Shown here: one piece after another, positions 13,403 to 13,990 of the stretch
Layout: each line of letters begins with the position of its first letter
Position numbering within the stretch: position 1 is the first letter of the stretch
Assembly: GCA_900553835.1 (NCBI GenBank)
Contig: USFF01000024.1
Location: forward strand, 1 to 13,990
Length of the DNA stretch: 13,990 bases
Direction: 5' to 3'
From: an uncultured Mycoplasmatota bacterium
GTDB taxonomy: Bacteria; Bacillota_I; Bacilli_A; RF39; UBA660
The notes under the pieces: model-generated
What the model saw: the letters and a program-made list of their open reading frames with translations, nothing else
Database searches by the model: none
Told to the model about the DNA's origin: nothing
Program-made: the position numbers and the translations under genes

Positions 13403-13543
13403 GGTGGTTGCTTTCGCCTAACAATTGGAATGGCAACAATGCTAACTCGTGGAATGTGAACGGTTCTGACAACCCAGGCAACCTTAACAACAACAATGTG
13501 AACAATTCGAACGGTGCTCGCCCCGCCAATTTCTCTAATACTT
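13403..13543 (+). repeat. DGR template repeat (TR), adenine-rich
   Basis: Read in the frame of the VR, the TR codes almost only Asn (AAC/AAT) at the variable positions and keeps the W, G, V, SD, PG and RPA scaffold. There are 36 adenines in 36 aligned codons, nearly all in AAC/AAT. This is the typical template design, which lets A-to-N mutagenesis reach most residues without stop codons. The 5' edge is GGTGGTTGCTTTCGCCT. The 3' edge has one extra A and lacks one C relative to the VR (GCCAATTTCTCT versus GCCATTTCTCTC). It has no ribosome binding site or start codon and follows its own promoter, so it is not a gene. Confidence 0.87.
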
Positions 13544-13866
13544 AAGTTAGATAATATTGTAAAGATATTATCTTGTATAAGATAATTTAATTATAAAATT
13601 AAACTCTACCAATAAATCTTATATAAAAAGATACTTAAGTTTAAGGAAGGTCATATTAAATATTATAGTAGATTTTAACTATAGAGAAACAAGTTTATTT
13701 CCTAGGTATAAAACCTAAATACAATTTATTTTCAGTTTTAATATTTTAGTAATAGAATTAATCTAAAATAATTTAAGTTTTATGAAGAATAGTAAATGTT
13801 TAAACGAACTTAAATTAATTAATGATATGAAAAATTGTTAAAATGTAGGAAGGCAAATAATTTATT
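13544..13866. other. AT-rich non-coding stretch downstream of the TR
   Basis: No ORF worth calling is present on either strand. It begins with the two alternative hairpins noted for the TR RNA. SD-like GGAAGG words occur at 13643 and 13847, and again at 13921, without a start codon at suitable spacing. It may be the spacer part of the DGR RNA or a degraded gene region. Confidence 0.5.
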
Positions 13867-13913
13867 AGCAGTATTAGAATAAATTATATTATTTTAATAC
13901 TGCTTTTATTTTG
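13867..13913 (+). terminator. Intrinsic terminator downstream of the TR
   Basis: A 14-bp stem with one G-U pair (13867-13880 with 13891-13904), a 10-nt loop and a T-rich tail TTTATTTTG. It would end the TR transcript before the right edge, making it a separate unit from any reverse transcriptase gene further right. Confidence 0.75.
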
Positions 13914-13990
13914 TTAGTTAGGAAGGTGATAATTTAAGTTAATAAATTTTATTTGTAAAAAAAATAAGTAATAAAAAGGATGGTATTAGA

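Larger units (their letters stand above)
13340..13913 (+). ncRNA. Predicted TR-containing RNA of the DGR
   Basis: Inferred extents: from the extended -10 promoter to the hairpin terminator at 13867-13913. The RNA would carry about 60 nt of leader, the TR and about 320 nt of AT-rich downstream sequence. Just past the TR are two competing 8-bp hairpins (13550-13557 with 13565-13572, and 13567-13574 with 13579-13586). In studied DGRs the TR RNA plus its downstream spacer is the substrate of the reverse transcriptase. No protein-coding ORF is visible across this stretch. Confidence 0.45.

Noticed and set aside
12984..13529. 181-residue open frame on the minus strand covering both VR and TR
   Set aside because: It is a shadow of the GC-rich VR and TR, which lack stops in the reverse frame. 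It has no plausible ribosome binding site and spans the target gene's end, both hairpins and the minus-strand terminator.
13403..13543. TR read as a truncated pseudogene copy of the target gene's 3' end
   Set aside because: A decayed copy would not have nearly all its differences at Asn AAC/AAT codons, nor match only the VR segment with sharp edges. The adenine bias fits a template repeat.
13979..13990. ATG at 13980 as the start of the reverse transcriptase
   Set aside because: The purine-rich AAAAAGG is directly against the ATG with no spacer, and only three codons are visible. Nothing can be concluded.
1..13990. CRISPR array, tRNA or rRNA genes, insertion sequence ends
   Set aside because: I looked for regularly spaced repeats, cloverleaf-like segments with a CCA end, and terminal inverted repeats and found none. 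The only spaced repeats are the MraZ boxes and the VR/TR pair.

Overview
The window is AT-rich bacterial DNA with Bacillota-type signals: strong AGGAGG ribosome binding sites, sigma-A-like promoters and intrinsic terminators. TGA is used as a stop, so this is not the mycoplasma code. The gene content (rbgA, rpsB-tsf, mraZ-rsmH-ftsL-pbp, a SirA-like gene followed by yneF) and the very low GC suggest an uncultured gut-type member of the Bacilli near the Erysipelotrichales/RF39 group. That placement is an inference; no rRNA is present.

Left end (1-1345): the front part of an alanine racemase gene runs in from the left edge and is joined at about position 375 to the inside of a large serine recombinase gene. 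The recombinase has lost its catalytic N-terminus and also appears to lack its zinc-ribbon middle. This is either a decayed integration scar or an assembly chimera.

Housekeeping core (1346-10730): rbgA (50S assembly GTPase), a small P-loop protein and a formate/nitrite-family channel, then rpsB-tsf with a membrane-anchored thioredoxin-fold-like protein overlapping the end of tsf. The start of the division and cell-wall cluster follows: mraZ, rsmH, ftsL and a PASTA-containing class B penicillin-binding protein. Four AGTGG boxes at exact 10-bp spacing lie in front of mraZ. A SirA-like gene and yneF follow. Two intrinsic-terminator-like hairpins overlap the 5' coding parts of the genes downstream of tsf and of the PBP gene.

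Accessory right end (10731-13990): this is the most interesting part. A 772-residue, membrane-anchored, cysteine-containing protein has two tandem lectin-like (DUF6273-like) domains. The last ~47 codons of the second domain are a GC-rich variable repeat (VR). A matching adenine-rich template repeat (TR) lies 379 bp downstream. Most differences fall on TR adenines, the signature of a diversity-generating retroelement (DGR). The TR has its own extended -10 promoter and a downstream terminator. The reverse transcriptase is not in the window and would be expected to the right. The target gene is preceded by a 33-codon leader ORF containing a run of nine G, whose stop codon lies inside a terminator hairpin. 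This layout suggests translation-coupled, possibly phase-variable, control of the diversified surface protein.
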